Shown: one piece after another, positions 32,730 to 42,219 of the stretch | Layout of the letters: each line of letters opens with the position of its first letter | Position numbering within the stretch: the stretch's first letter is position 1 | DNA from: Bdellovibrionaceae bacterium UBA2339 | Lineage (GTDB): Bacteria; Bdellovibrionota; Bdellovibrionia; Bdellovibrionales; JAMPXM01 | NCBI GenBank assembly: GCA_002344785.1 | Contig: DDUL01000035.1 | Coordinates: 71,297 to 135,296 of the forward strand | Length of the DNA: 64,000 nucleotides | Direction: 5' to 3' | Notes under the pieces: model-generated | Told to the model about the DNA's origin: nothing | Databases searched by the model: none | What the model saw: the letters and a program-made list of their open reading frames with translations, nothing else | Program-made: the position numbers and the translations under genes

Positions 32730-33850
32730 TCGCCTTTCGCTTTGAACCGACAAAGCAACCCAAGACTCTTCCGCCGACGCAAGACTTGGGCTTCGGCAAG
32801 CACTTCACCGATCATATGTTGCTGGTGGAATGTTCGTCGCAAATCACGCAAGCCGTGAGCGACGTGGATGCCGAAGCTTGTGCTTGGCACTCGCCGCGCG
32901 TGATTCCCTATGGCCCGCTGCCTTTGGATCCCGCGGCTTCAGTACTTCATTACGGACAAGCTTTGTTTGAAGGCTTGAAAGCTTACCGAGGTGATGACGG
33001 ACAAGTGCGTCTGTTTCGTCCCGAAATGAATTGGAAGCGCCTGCAAGCTGGCGCTGATCGCCTGTGCATGAAAGCACCACCTTTGAAGGTGTTCATCGAT
33101 TCGCTCTTACGCTTTTGCCAGATTGAAGACCGTTGGATTCCGAAGGCACCCGGCACGGCGCTGTATCTGCGACCCACCTTGATCGGCACCGGCGCCTTCT
33201 TGGGCGTGCGACCGTCTAAAGAATATCTCTACTATCTCATCGGCTCACCGGTTGGCGCCTACTACGGCGAAGGCGCTGAGAGCGTGAAGATCAAAGTCGA
33301 GCAGCACTACATTCGCGCCGCACCCGGCGGAATTGGCGCGGCGAAGACCGGCGGCAACTACGCGGCCAGCTTGAAAGCGGCGCTGGTGGCCAAGCAACAA
33401 GGTTACGCGCAAGTGCTCTGGCTTGATGGCGCTCACAAAGAAGTCGTCGAAGAAGTCGGCACGATGAATGTGTTCTTCAAACTGGGCGACAAAGTCTTCA
33501 CACCGCCATTGAACGACAGCATTCTGCCCGGCGTGACTCGCGATTCTGTGATTCAGCTTTTGGGCGCGCAAAACATTGAAGTCGTGCAACGCGCGCTGAA
33601 ACTCGATGAGATCCGCGAAGGCCTGAAGTCCGGCCAACTCAGCGAGATCTTCGGCACCGGAACGGCCGCCAGCATTTCCCCCGTATCCACCCTCGGCATC
33701 GACGGGCAGCAGTTGCAGGTGGGACAGGGACAAGTCGGCCCGCTTTCACGTCAGCTTCTCAAGCAATTGACGGATCTCCAATACGGTCGCAGCGAAGATA
33801 CGTGGGGATGGACGCTCCCCGTGCCTCAGGGCCCGACTTCGCCTTTGTGA
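32726..33850 (+). CDS. ilvE: branched-chain amino acid aminotransferase
   Basis: 374 residues. Class IV aminotransferase of the eukaryote/mycobacterial-like BCAT group: YGPLPLDPAASVLHYGQALF, FEGLKAYRGDDGQVRLFRPE, catalytic lysine in AAKTGGNYAASLKA (near residue 207), and EVGTMNVFF. It interconverts Leu, Ile and Val with their 2-oxo acids using glutamate/2-oxoglutarate. The likely start is TTG 32726 overlapping the mglA stop; no in-frame ATG lies before the conserved region. Cotranscription with mglA is probable. Confidence 0.92.
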   Translation: MIAFRFEPTKQPKTLPPTQDLGFGKHFTDHMLLVECSSQITQAVSDVDAEACAWHSPRVIPYGPLPLDPAASVLHYGQALFEGLKAYRGDDGQVRLFRPEMNWKRLQAGADRLCMKAPPLKVFIDSLLRFCQIEDRWIPKAPGTALYLRPTLIGTGAFLGVRPSKEYLYYLIGSPVGAYYGEGAESVKIKVEQHYIRAAPGGIGAAKTGGNYAASLKAALVAKQQGYAQVLWLDGAHKEVVEEVGTMNVFFKLGDKVFTPPLNDSILPGVTRDSVIQLLGAQNIEVVQRALKLDEIREGLKSGQLSEIFGTGTAASISPVSTLGIDGQQLQVGQGQVGPLSRQLLKQLTDLQYGRSEDTWGWTLPVPQGPTSPL

Positions 33851-33912
33851 ACGACAACGCCCTTCATCAATAGGTCTTGCCGAGTCCACAGTGCAGAGGG
33901 ATAACTGCGCGC

Positions 33913-34953
33913 ATGAACAACCCGCACGAGCTGCGCGATGAAATTCTCAAGCTCAAGGCGCAACGTCAGGCGCTGATCCTCGCGCACTATTATGAAGACG
34001 CCGCAATTCAAGATCTCGCCGATCATGTCGGCGACTCTTTGGCTTTGGCGCAGTGGGGAGCTCGCTCGCAGAATCAGATCGTCTTGCTGGCGGGCGTGAC
34101 CTTCATGGCGGAGAGCGTGAAATTACTCTCACCTGATAAAACGGTGCTCGCGCCCGACTTGAATGCCGGATGCTCGCTGGTTGAGAATTCGCCCTACGAG
34201 AAGGTCCTCGCGTGGCGCCTGCGGAATCCTCAAGCCCTGATGGTCACCTACGTGAACTCCAGCGCCCATGTGAAAGCCATCACGGATGTCTGTGTGACCT
34301 CGTCCAATGCCGAAAAGGTTTTGGCGGCGATCCCGCGCGATCGCGAAATTTTGTTCGGACCCGATCAAAATTTAGGTCGCTACTTGATGAAGAAACTCAA
34401 TCGACCCATGCAACTCTGGGCCGGCAATTGCGACGTGCACTTGCTGTTCAGCGCCCGTCGACTTGAGCAGCTGCGCGCCCGTCACCCCGAGGCTCGTGTG
34501 CTGGCACATCCGGAATGTGACGAAGGCATTTTGCGCCAGTCTGACGTGGTCGGTTCCACCTCTCGCTTGCTGCAAGAAGTGCGGGAAAACCGCGGCGTGC
34601 GCAAATTCATCGTCGCCACGGAGCTCGGGATCTTTCACCAGATGCGGCTGGCCCGTCCCGATGCGGAGTTGATTCAATCGCCGCCCGAGGGAAGCTGCGC
34701 TTGCGCCGAGTGCCCCTACATGAAATTGAACACGCTCGAAAAGCTTCGCAATTCACTTCGCGATCTCGCACCGCAAGTCGATGTCCCGCCGGAGGTGGCG
34801 CAACACGCTCGTCAGAGTTTGGATCGCATGATGCGCATCACGGATGGCGAAAGCGTACGTTGGCCGGAGCGCTTTGAAGATCCCAAGCTTCCCGCCGAAC
34901 CGCCCTACCGAGCCGAGCGCGGCCTGATCCCGCGTTTCGCTCCAGAGGTGTAG
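33913..34953 (+). CDS. nadA: quinolinate synthase A
   Basis: 346 residues from ATG 33913. The NadA pattern is complete: ALILAHYYEDAAIQDLADHV, SLALAQWG, and the three [4Fe-4S] cysteines in DLNAGCSLV (C87), VLAHPECDEG and CACAECPYMKLNTLE. It condenses iminoaspartate with dihydroxyacetone phosphate in NAD synthesis. NadB and NadC are not in the window. The histidine kinase gene begins 5 bases after its stop. Confidence 0.96.
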   Translation: MNNPHELRDEILKLKAQRQALILAHYYEDAAIQDLADHVGDSLALAQWGARSQNQIVLLAGVTFMAESVKLLSPDKTVLAPDLNAGCSLVENSPYEKVLAWRLRNPQALMVTYVNSSAHVKAITDVCVTSSNAEKVLAAIPRDREILFGPDQNLGRYLMKKLNRPMQLWAGNCDVHLLFSARRLEQLRARHPEARVLAHPECDEGILRQSDVVGSTSRLLQEVRENRGVRKFIVATELGIFHQMRLARPDAELIQSPPEGSCACAECPYMKLNTLEKLRNSLRDLAPQVDVPPEVAQHARQSLDRMMRITDGESVRWPERFEDPKLPAEPPYRAERGLIPRFAPEV

Positions 34954-34958
34954 CGCCC

Positions 34959-36263
34959 ATGGCCGATTCGCTCACGCATGGTTCAAATTTTGACTATGCC
35001 GCGATCGAGGCCCGCCTCGCCAATCACCGCACACGCATTTTGATTCTGGCGACCTTGCCGTCGATCTTTGTGTTTCTACTACTGGCCGCTTGGTTCAAGA
35101 GCGTCGTTCTCACCGCCAACAACATCATTTTTATGGCGCTGACAATTTCCGCGTTGCTACTTTTGGAGCGCGGACATTCGCGAGCCGCCAAGCTCATGTT
35201 TTTGATTCCAGCCAACCTCACGATCTTCGCCTTCGCCGATAGCTCGCAAGTCTCAACCGGCGTGCACATGTTCTACATTCCCGCCCTGCTTGTGCCCCTG
35301 GCCTGCTTCCCGCGATCCGAAAACGCCTACGGCATCGCGCTGAGCATTCTTTCTGCCGCGCTGTGGTTCGTTCAACTTTCCTATCCGGCCCAATTGATCT
35401 ACCCGCCCGTCGAAGGCCTCATGCAACTTTCACCGCTGATTACTGCCGTCGGCGTCGCTGTGATCTTGGGGGCGTTTTTCTATTTGGGAATTCGCGAGTT
35501 CGCGCGGCTTTTGATCGAAAGCGAAACCGCGAAGGCTGAGTCCATGCAAAAAAGTCGACTGGCCGCGATCGGTGAACTCTCGAGCAACATCGCTCACGAG
35601 GTGAACAATCCCCTGGCGATCATCTCGCTCAAAGGTCAAAAGATTCTTGATCGCATCGAGGAAACCTCAAATTTGCCCGACGACTTCCGTAGCGCTGTCT
35701 TGCGTGACACCAGCAAAATTGTCTCGGTCTGCCAGCGCATCGCCAAAATCATCAACGGACTGCGGCTGATTTCGCGTGCCGATTTCTCCGAAGACCTGGA
35801 GAGCATTTCACTTCGTCATGTCATCGAACAAACTCTGGAAATCGCCCAGGATCAGTGGCGCGATCTGCGCATCGAATTACTGATCGACGACGAAACTTTG
35901 GTTGAGTGCCGGCCCGTGCAAATCTCTCAAGTGCTCATCAACCTCATCAACAACGCCGAGTATGCGACTCGAGGGCAAAAAGATCGCTGGATCCAAATTC
36001 AAACCCATGATCGCGGCGCTGAATGCTTGATTGAAGTCATCGACTCAGGCCCTGAGATGAGCACAGAGATGAAGCAAAAAATTCTTCAGCCTTTGTTCAC
36101 CAGCAAGCCGCCCGCACTTGGCACAGGCTTGGGACTGAGCATTTCGCGACGAATTGTCGAACGTCACGGCGGAAGACTTCTTCTGGATCTCGACCGCCGT
36201 GAAACCTGCTTCCAAGTCTACTTGCCGAAGTCGGCCGATCGCACTCAGGACACCAAGTCCTGA
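34959..36263 (+). CDS. membrane-bound sensor histidine kinase
   Basis: 434 residues. About six N-terminal membrane helices (residues 25-185) form a 7TM/MASE-like sensor without a large periplasmic domain. HisKA: AIGELSSNIAHEVNNPLAII (His213). HATPase_c: NLINNAEYATRG, DSGPEMST and GTGLGLSISRRIVERHGG. The HEVNNPL form is common in NtrB-like kinases. No response regulator gene is adjacent, so it is an orphan. GAGGTG precedes the ATG; five bases separate it from nadA. Confidence 0.92.
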   Translation: MADSLTHGSNFDYAAIEARLANHRTRILILATLPSIFVFLLLAAWFKSVVLTANNIIFMALTISALLLLERGHSRAAKLMFLIPANLTIFAFADSSQVSTGVHMFYIPALLVPLACFPRSENAYGIALSILSAALWFVQLSYPAQLIYPPVEGLMQLSPLITAVGVAVILGAFFYLGIREFARLLIESETAKAESMQKSRLAAIGELSSNIAHEVNNPLAIISLKGQKILDRIEETSNLPDDFRSAVLRDTSKIVSVCQRIAKIINGLRLISRADFSEDLESISLRHVIEQTLEIAQDQWRDLRIELLIDDETLVECRPVQISQVLINLINNAEYATRGQKDRWIQIQTHDRGAECLIEVIDSGPEMSTEMKQKILQPLFTSKPPALGTGLGLSISRRIVERHGGRLLLDLDRRETCFQVYLPKSADRTQDTKS

Positions 36264-36742
36264 CAGCGCGGCAATTCGATGACTCGGAACCGCCCACGCT
36301 CCTCATCGGTCTCAGCACGCGTGTTGCGCGCTTCAAAGCTGATCGAGTCGTCGGCTTGAATACGGAAGTTTCGTAAGGACGGAACTTCTTCGCCGTTGAT
36401 TTCAGTGTAAGAGATCAATCCCTCAAGGATCGCCGGCACAGCCTGCGCAGATCCCGCATAGCAAGCGATGGACGACGAGTTCGCACGCAGGTTCGCCTTC
36501 GGTACGACTTCCATAATGAAGCTGTAATAGAAGCCCCAGAACAGTTTGCCATCTTCACTCTCAAGATCGGGCGAAGGTCCGCCGCGACGGGAGATGCTCG
36601 CGAAGGTGTCGCTATCCACTAAAGTATTGTTATCGATCTTGAGCCGAATACTTGCCGCGGGCGAATCGGCCTGTGCCTGTACCGGGGCCTGAGCCATGAT
36701 GACTGCGCCCAACAACGCCAAAAACAAAAACCCTTGTCGCAT
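36245..36742 (-). CDS. exported protein of unknown function
   Basis: 165 residues with a classical signal peptide (MRQGFLFLALLGAVIMAQAP then VQAQA). The mature protein has two cysteines (SIACYAGS and PRCQDLVS at the very end), likely a disulfide. Strand-rich segments such as FWGFYYSFIMEVVPKANL suggest a beta fold. GAGGAGG precedes the ATG. It overlaps the kinase gene's 3' end by 19 bases on the opposite strand. Family not recognised. Confidence 0.82.
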   Translation of the reverse strand: MRQGFLFLALLGAVIMAQAPVQAQADSPAASIRLKIDNNTLVDSDTFASISRRGGPSPDLESEDGKLFWGFYYSFIMEVVPKANLRANSSSIACYAGSAQAVPAILEGLISYTEINGEEVPSLRNFRIQADDSISFEARNTRAETDEERGRFRVIELPRCQDLVS

Positions 36743-36892
36743 ACGGACCTCCTCGGGTGGTGGAACTTTCCCAATCGAAGCTGTCCATGGAGCAAAAGCG
36801 AGACCCCAGAGGTCGACGTTCGGTGATGTTCGAGGCGATCGGCTTGAACTCGAGCGAAATCAGCATCAGCCATTGCGCCCGAATCAAGTGAA

Positions 36893-36908
36893 GATCGCCG
36901 CGGCGATC
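36893..36908. promoter_or_regulatory. perfect 16-bp palindrome
   Basis: GATCGCCG-CGGCGATC is a perfect palindrome, about 150 bases upstream of the minus-strand exported-protein start and 290 bases upstream of the PilZ-like start. A divergent operator is possible; GC-rich palindromes also arise by chance. Confidence 0.35.
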
Positions 36909-37041
36909 CCGCCATCATTCCGAGGTGCACTGAAGTGACGGAAGTTGTCGCTCGGTTCACCAATTTCGCCAGCTTCAGCTAGCGTAGGTCCTTGGAAAAA
37001 CTTGAGTAAAAAAAGTTAGACAGCAAAATCTGCGGCGAATT

Positions 37042-37106
37042 CCTAAGTGGTTTTGGGCCTCATCTCGAACTGAGACACCGAGACAGCGTCTCAGGCTCAA
37101 CTTAGG
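37042..37106 (+). promoter_or_regulatory. long hairpin leader, candidate cis-regulatory RNA
   Basis: Three stacked stems can form: CCTAAGT (37042-37048) with ACTTAGG (37100-37106); TGGGC (37054-37058) with GCTCA (37095-37099, one G-U pair); and CTGAGAC (37070-37076) with GTCTCAG (37088-37094) around an 11-base loop. On the right side the three strands are contiguous; on the left they are separated by two internal bulges. It lies about 90 bases before the PilZ-like gene. It does not match the c-di-GMP-I motifs known to me. Confidence 0.5.
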
Positions 37107-37196
37107 TCCTGCCCTCTCCGAAGAGTTTGTTAGAAGCCGCAGTGAGAATCGCCTGGGCGGAGACCCAAGCGAGAGCAGAAGCGAAGGGGGGATGTG

Positions 37197-37589
37197 ATGT
37201 CAGAAAAGAGCACGCGCGAACGCCGAGGTTCGCAACGAGAAGTGGTCGAACCGCTCGCGATTCGAGGCTTCACTTCCCTGGATCACATGACCCAGTTGTC
37301 GCGAAAGGGCTGGCTCGTCGAAGCCTCCACCCGGGGCTTCTTGCTCGAGGTGGACCGCAAAGACCTTGCACCCAAGATCTTTCGCGATTCACTCTCGCTT
37401 CAGGAGCTCGAAGGCGACCGCGTGTACTTGACGATTGATGCGATGAACTTGGAGATCGGTGGCACCATCGCCCGCACCAAGCGCCTCACCAAAGACCGTT
37501 GGCAAATCGCGATCGATTTCTCAGAAGACGCGCCCGAGTATTGGCGCGAGTGTTTGCTGGAACTTCTGCCGCGACCGGGCGGCTTTTGA
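37197..37589 (+). CDS. possible PilZ-like domain protein
   Basis: 130 residues from ATG 37197, following a G-rich site. The N-terminus is basic (STRERRGSQREVVEPLAIRG), which recalls the RxxxR end of PilZ domains, and strands follow (RGFLLEVDRK, RVYLTIDAMNLEIGGTIART). PilZ proteins bind c-di-GMP, but the D/NxSxxG motif is not evident, so ligand binding is uncertain. The structured leader upstream would be consistent with a regulated effector. Followed by an aminotransferase 31 bases downstream. Confidence 0.7.
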   Translation: MSEKSTRERRGSQREVVEPLAIRGFTSLDHMTQLSRKGWLVEASTRGFLLEVDRKDLAPKIFRDSLSLQELEGDRVYLTIDAMNLEIGGTIARTKRLTKDRWQIAIDFSEDAPEYWRECLLELLPRPGGF

Positions 37590-37620
37590 CAAAGACGCTG
37601 AAGTCCGCTTTTTGTCGTGA

Positions 37621-38769
37621 ATGCTCACGCGCGCGGACTTCTCAATTCCCGATGACATTGTTTACTGGAATTTCGCCGGCATGTCGGCACTGCCTCAACG
37701 CGTGCTGAATGCCGGGCGCCAGGCCGTCGAACGCAAGTCCCAGCCGTGGACTCTTCCCATCGACTACCACTTTTTTGCTGAAACAGATCTCGCGCGCGCC
37801 GAGTTCGCCGCCCTGATCGGCGCGAAGCTTGAAGACATCGCGCTCCAGCCTTCAGCCACCTACGGTGTCGAGACTTGCGCGCGCAATCTCCTCGTCCACG
37901 GACTGCTGAAGACCGGCGACGAGATTCTCATGCCCGATGAAGAGTTCCCCGCGCTTCGCTATCCTCTCACCCGTCTCGCACAGCAGTCGGGCGCGCGACT
38001 TGTTCGTGTACCGTGTCCCAAAGATCAGAATTGGACCCGCGCCATCAAAGAGGCCATCAACTCGCGAACTCGTGTCCTCGCGCTGACACCTTGTCATTGG
38101 ACGGATGGCGCACGCATCGATGTCGGAGCCCTCGCGCAGTCCGCTCGCGACCGCGGCGCCGTCGTCATCGTCGACGTCTGCCAGTCCGCCGGTGCCGTGC
38201 CCCTGAATGTGCGAGACTGGTCAGCCGACGTTCTTGTCGCACCCACTTACAAGTGGTTGCTCGGCCCCTATTCACTGTCCTTCATGTACGTCAGTCCTCA
38301 CTCCGCGCTGAAGATGACCGAACCTTTGGAAGAGTATTGGGCGTCGCGCGAAGGGGCTCAAGACTTCACCGCACTGGTGCGCGATCTCGACACTTATCAG
38401 GCGGGCGCAAGACGATTCGACGTCGGCGAACGCGCGAATCTGCAGCTACTGCCCATGGCGATCGAAGCTTTGCGTCTCATTCGGGAAGTCACGCCAGAAA
38501 AGATCGCCGAGCAGTTGTCGACTTGGACGGACCTGCTGGCCCACCAGCTCGGGGAAATGGGATTTCAACTGCCCCCGCCTGAACATCGATCGCCGCATAT
38601 GCTCGGCATTCGACACCCGCATGCTTGGCGCGCGGGACTCATGCAACGGCTTGAAGAGCAGGGAATTTTCGTCAGCCAGCGCGGCGAAGTGCTGCGACTT
38701 TCTCCGCATTTCAACATCTCCGCGCCCGACGTTGAAAAACTGCTGCGCGCTTTGCGCGAAGAAATTTAA
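37621..38769 (+). CDS. class V PLP-dependent aminotransferase/desulfurase-like protein
   Basis: 382 residues. The order of motifs is that of fold-type I, class V enzymes: LQPSATYGVETCARNLL, LMPDEEFPAL, VVIVDVCQSAGAVPLN (Asp binding PLP) and VAPTYKWLLGPYSLSF (Schiff-base Lys near 211). No active-site Cys loop typical of NifS/IscS is obvious, so it may be an isopenicillin-N-epimerase-like or kynureninase-like relative. Substrate unknown. The ATG is preceded by poor spacing signals but no better start exists. Confidence 0.88.
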   Translation: MLTRADFSIPDDIVYWNFAGMSALPQRVLNAGRQAVERKSQPWTLPIDYHFFAETDLARAEFAALIGAKLEDIALQPSATYGVETCARNLLVHGLLKTGDEILMPDEEFPALRYPLTRLAQQSGARLVRVPCPKDQNWTRAIKEAINSRTRVLALTPCHWTDGARIDVGALAQSARDRGAVVIVDVCQSAGAVPLNVRDWSADVLVAPTYKWLLGPYSLSFMYVSPHSALKMTEPLEEYWASREGAQDFTALVRDLDTYQAGARRFDVGERANLQLLPMAIEALRLIREVTPEKIAEQLSTWTDLLAHQLGEMGFQLPPPEHRSPHMLGIRHPHAWRAGLMQRLEEQGIFVSQRGEVLRLSPHFNISAPDVEKLLRALREEI

Positions 38770-38804
38770 GACGCGCGCTGAGGGCGCCACGGCTTCACTC
38801 GGGC

Positions 38805-39440
38805 CTAAAGGGCCACGAAGCCCGGCACCACACGCTCGCTGACCAGCGCGACGGAATAATGTGCGGGCAAAAACCAACTCATGGCCTCGGCAATTCCCGC
38901 ATGTTCAGTCGCCGGCGGAGAATTCAAGCTCTCAATGCTGAACGCCAAATCCCAGTCCTTCTCATCGCGACTGAGCATCAACACGCGCGGCGCCTGCACG
39001 CGCTGACGACGCAAAAAATCGCGCAGCACTTGTCGCACATCTTCAGGCAAGTAGGTCGTGCTCGGCGGCCCCGCAAAAAGTTGTTCGCCGTCGCGAATGA
39101 TCAACTCCGAAGTCTTCTCCGGCGCTGGCGTGAGAAACTCGCCGCGCTCTCGGCAATTCCAAACCATGCCGTACGACAAAACATAGTCAGGCATGGCTTG
39201 ATCCGGATTCACCACAAAGCCAATCCCGCGGGTCGAGGCCCAGCGAACCAAATTCAACATCGGCTCTTCGCCACCTGTGCGAATCATCATGTAGGGCCAT
39301 GAATCCGGCCCTTGAACAGGTTGATCTTGCACCAAACTCACTCGCTCATGACAGAGCGCAGTAAGGAACTGCACCTCCCAGTCAGGATCGCGATCCTGCA
39401 ATTTCACTTTCAGTAAGGTGGGAATCGTGTCGAGCGCCAT
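38805..39440 (-). CDS. cytoplasmic protein of unknown function
   Basis: 211 residues from ATG 39440; a TTG at 39479 could extend it. The product is soluble without motifs known to me: SWPYMMIRTGGEEPMLNLV, RGIGFVVNPDQAMPDYVLSY and VLMLSRDEKDWDLAFSIES are distinctive. DYVLSYGMVW resembles short segments of SseB-like or T3S-chaperone-like proteins, but too weakly to name. It is convergent with the aminotransferase gene. Confidence 0.72.
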   Translation of the reverse strand: MALDTIPTLLKVKLQDRDPDWEVQFLTALCHERVSLVQDQPVQGPDSWPYMMIRTGGEEPMLNLVRWASTRGIGFVVNPDQAMPDYVLSYGMVWNCRERGEFLTPAPEKTSELIIRDGEQLFAGPPSTTYLPEDVRQVLRDFLRRQRVQAPRVLMLSRDEKDWDLAFSIESLNSPPATEHAGIAEAMSWFLPAHYSVALVSERVVPGFVAL

Positions 39441-39669
39441 AGCGGACAGCAAGTTAAACGCATCCCGAGGCCTCCGCAACTCAACATGCGCGAAGCTCGC
39501 AAGTTTGCACGTCGGGAGCGCGCCGCGACATGCATCACAGTGAATGAAACTAATCCCCGTTATCGAAGCTCTTTATTAGCCAAAGCATGAAAAAAAGCGC
39601 ATGTTGTGAGCCTCAAATTTTGTCGAGCCTCGTGCGGGCCCAGCACAGATCGTGACACCGGGGGGATTT

Positions 39670-42219
39670 ATGTCGCGAAACATTCCTACAGCAAAAGTAT
39701 TTCGAAGTTGGACGCTGTCCGCGGTCGTGGCCATCAGCCTCGGCGCACTCGGCTTGTCCTCTTGCTCGCGACCCAGCGCCAAGATCGATCCTCAAGCGCC
39801 GACGGTGCTTCACATCGACACAGAGATTTTGCCTTCGGTCAGCCCGAGCGCGAAGCGCCTCGCCAACGTCAAAACCCAGATGGCCCAGCGGGCTCGGCAA
39901 AAGGGTCGGGAATTTTCTCGCTCGCTCACTTCAAATCCATCCGCCGCCATCGCCAGCCGTGTGACCTTTGACAAGGCGACGCTGCTCAACCGCGATTTCT
40001 TGTTTGGTTCGGACTTGCAGTACTCCACGATCGGCGAAGAAGACGGCATGCTGCTGCAAAGCATCGCCATCGGGCATGTGCTGTCTCGCTTTGTCGTGCA
40101 AGGTGATCGTTTGCAACTTCGCGCAACCGAACGTTATCGCTTTGAATCGAACATCAATCAACCTCAGCAACTCATCGCCGAGTATCCGATCGTCGCGGAA
40201 ACTCCGACGTCGATCACCGTTGAAATTCATCGCGCCGCCACGCTGCTGGGCTCACTCTTCGGTCCAGGATCCAGCGAACGCGTGAGCTGGATTCGCAGCA
40301 TCGAGTTCGTGCCGCAAGGCAATTACCTGCTGATTGAGTCGACGGTTGAAATGGCCGATGGCTCCGTCGTCGAGTTCATGGAGTCGAGCTTTCCGCGCGA
40401 CACTTTGGTTCCCGCAAGCGCTGATCCGCTGCTCGATGATCCGCGCCTGAATCCGCAAGCTTCTCGCTATGGATTTTTGAGCCAGCCCGTGTGGTTGGAT
40501 CTTCCCGCAGGTCTGGGTCGCATGCGCACAGCGACCGCAAAACGCTTTGATGTTCAGGGTGGCAACAAACCCATCGAGTGGTGGGTCACGCCGAACATCC
40601 CGCAAGATTATCTCGAGCCGGTCCGTCACGGTGTCGAAGCCTGGAACCGCTACTCGCAATCCATGTGGGGCAAAGACATGGTGCGCTTCATGGGCGTGTT
40701 GCCCAAGAACGTGAAGCTGGGTGACCCGCGCTACAACGTCATCAACTGGGATTCGGTGATGAACGCTTCGAGCGCCTATGCTTCGCAAGCTTCAGACCCC
40801 GAAACCGGCATCACCTCACATGGCGTGATCTATCTTCCCTACGCGTGGATCGAGATCGGTCGCGAGTTCTGGGAAACCGGCTCGCTCACGCAAACTCGCA
40901 CGGCCGCGCTGAAAGCCGCACTCGAGCGACTGCACTGGATGGGCGAGCGCCACTCGCTGCCTTGTTTCTTTGAAGGCGAGCGCGCCATCACACTGGGCAT
41001 GAAGTCGTCGCCGGAAGTCCTGGCCAAAGAACTTCTCAAAGGTGTCTTGTTTCACGAAGTCGGACACGTGCTCGGCCTGGCCCACAACTTCAAAGGTTCG
41101 CTCAGCTATGATCCCGACGCCGCGAAGCCGGTGTTCTCCAATTCCATCATGGAGTACAACTCCTACGCTCTGGAAGACGGCGCCTTCGACGCTCACGGCG
41201 TCGCGCAAGGTCCGCTGCTCGAGTACGACCGACAAATCATCTCGGTGCTCTACAACAACGGCGCTGATGTGAAAGCGACGGATCCGCAAGTTCCGTTCTG
41301 CGACGACGGCATGGCTGACGCCCAACAAGGCGGCGTCGATCCTTTCTGCGTGCGCTATGACATCGGTCGCGACCCGACGCAGATTCTGCAGCGCTGGATG
41401 CAACTCATCCAAGACCCCGCAGCGAAAATGGGTCGCACACACAGCCTCGCGACGGCACTCACCGAGCTGGTCGCGGATCTCGGCGATCCCGCCGAAGCGA
41501 AAACTGAGTTCGACATTCTGATGAGCGAGTACAAACTGCGCAATCGCTTCGCCGCGCTCACCAGCTATTATGTTGCGCAAGGACTTGGCGCCACTTTGCG
41601 CGAAAACATTCGCGTGCTGAAAGTCTTCCGCCCCGGAAGTCTTTCACCGGCCTATGACGAAGCTGAAGTTCGCCAGCGCGTGGAGACGGCGCTCAACGAC
41701 TTCCTCAAGCTTCGCGAACTTTCTCCGGCGACGAAGAAGGCATTCTTCTTGGCGGGCGAGGCCACAGCCAACTGGCTCAAGCAAACGGCTTGGTTCCAAG
41801 CGCAAGATTCCAATCAACAGCAGCAGCGCATCTTCTCGTTCTTGAAAGTCGCGCACGAAGCGCTGGAGAACACCGAACAGAATCTGCTCACGCGTGTGCG
41901 TGGTCGCGTGCTCGGCAGCTTGCAGCGCACGCCGAACGCGCCGTTTTTCTTGGGCACGCTCCAAGGTCGCGCGGTCGACTTCGAAGCTCAGCTGCTCGGT
42001 CACTTGAAGTCCGCACTCACCGGCGGCCTGATCCTCGGCCAACCCGCAAGCCTCTTCGAGCGTCAAAATGCAGCAACAGCTCTGCGTAGCTACATGGATT
42101 TGCCCGAAGGCCAGCTCGCGGCTCAAGAGGCTCGTGCAAAGGCCATCGCCGACGCGCGACTCGCGACGGACGCCGCTCAACGTGAAGCGCTTCGACAACT
42201 CGCGAAGGACTTGGAGTGA
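39670..42219 (+). CDS. metzincin-type zinc metalloprotease lipoprotein
   Basis: 849 residues from ATG 39670 (G-rich site upstream). The lipobox is LGLSSC. The catalytic site is LFHEVGHVLGLAHNFKGS: H462, E463, H466, Gly and H472 match HExxHxxGxxH of metzincins. The segment SNSIMEYNSY can supply the Met-turn. The architecture resembles the large DUF5117/DUF4953 exported zinc-dependent proteases. It should be a surface or periplasmic protease. It starts a run of overlapping genes, so cotranscription with fRMsr is expected. Confidence 0.88.
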   Translation: MSRNIPTAKVFRSWTLSAVVAISLGALGLSSCSRPSAKIDPQAPTVLHIDTEILPSVSPSAKRLANVKTQMAQRARQKGREFSRSLTSNPSAAIASRVTFDKATLLNRDFLFGSDLQYSTIGEEDGMLLQSIAIGHVLSRFVVQGDRLQLRATERYRFESNINQPQQLIAEYPIVAETPTSITVEIHRAATLLGSLFGPGSSERVSWIRSIEFVPQGNYLLIESTVEMADGSVVEFMESSFPRDTLVPASADPLLDDPRLNPQASRYGFLSQPVWLDLPAGLGRMRTATAKRFDVQGGNKPIEWWVTPNIPQDYLEPVRHGVEAWNRYSQSMWGKDMVRFMGVLPKNVKLGDPRYNVINWDSVMNASSAYASQASDPETGITSHGVIYLPYAWIEIGREFWETGSLTQTRTAALKAALERLHWMGERHSLPCFFEGERAITLGMKSSPEVLAKELLKGVLFHEVGHVLGLAHNFKGSLSYDPDAAKPVFSNSIMEYNSYALEDGAFDAHGVAQGPLLEYDRQIISVLYNNGADVKATDPQVPFCDDGMADAQQGGVDPFCVRYDIGRDPTQILQRWMQLIQDPAAKMGRTHSLATALTELVADLGDPAEAKTEFDILMSEYKLRNRFAALTSYYVAQGLGATLRENIRVLKVFRPGSLSPAYDEAEVRQRVETALNDFLKLRELSPATKKAFFLAGEATANWLKQTAWFQAQDSNQQQQRIFSFLKVAHEALENTEQNLLTRVRGRVLGSLQRTPNAPFFLGTLQGRAVDFEAQLLGHLKSALTGGLILGQPASLFERQNAATALRSYMDLPEGQLAAQEARAKAIADARLATDAAQREALRQLAKDLE

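Larger units (their letters stand above)
36743..37196. other. divergent intergenic region with palindrome and structured leader
   Basis: 454 bases between the divergent exported-protein gene and the PilZ-like gene. It holds a perfect 16-bp palindrome (36893-36908), an A-rich patch (about 36996-37030) with a possible -35 TTGAGT (37002-37007) but poor -10, and the hairpin element at 37042-37106. No coding frame is supported. Confidence 0.5.

Noticed and set aside
36960..37196. c-di-GMP-I riboswitch before the PilZ-like gene
   Set aside because: The characteristic core sequence and tetraloop-receptor elements are not found; only an unrelated hairpin is present.
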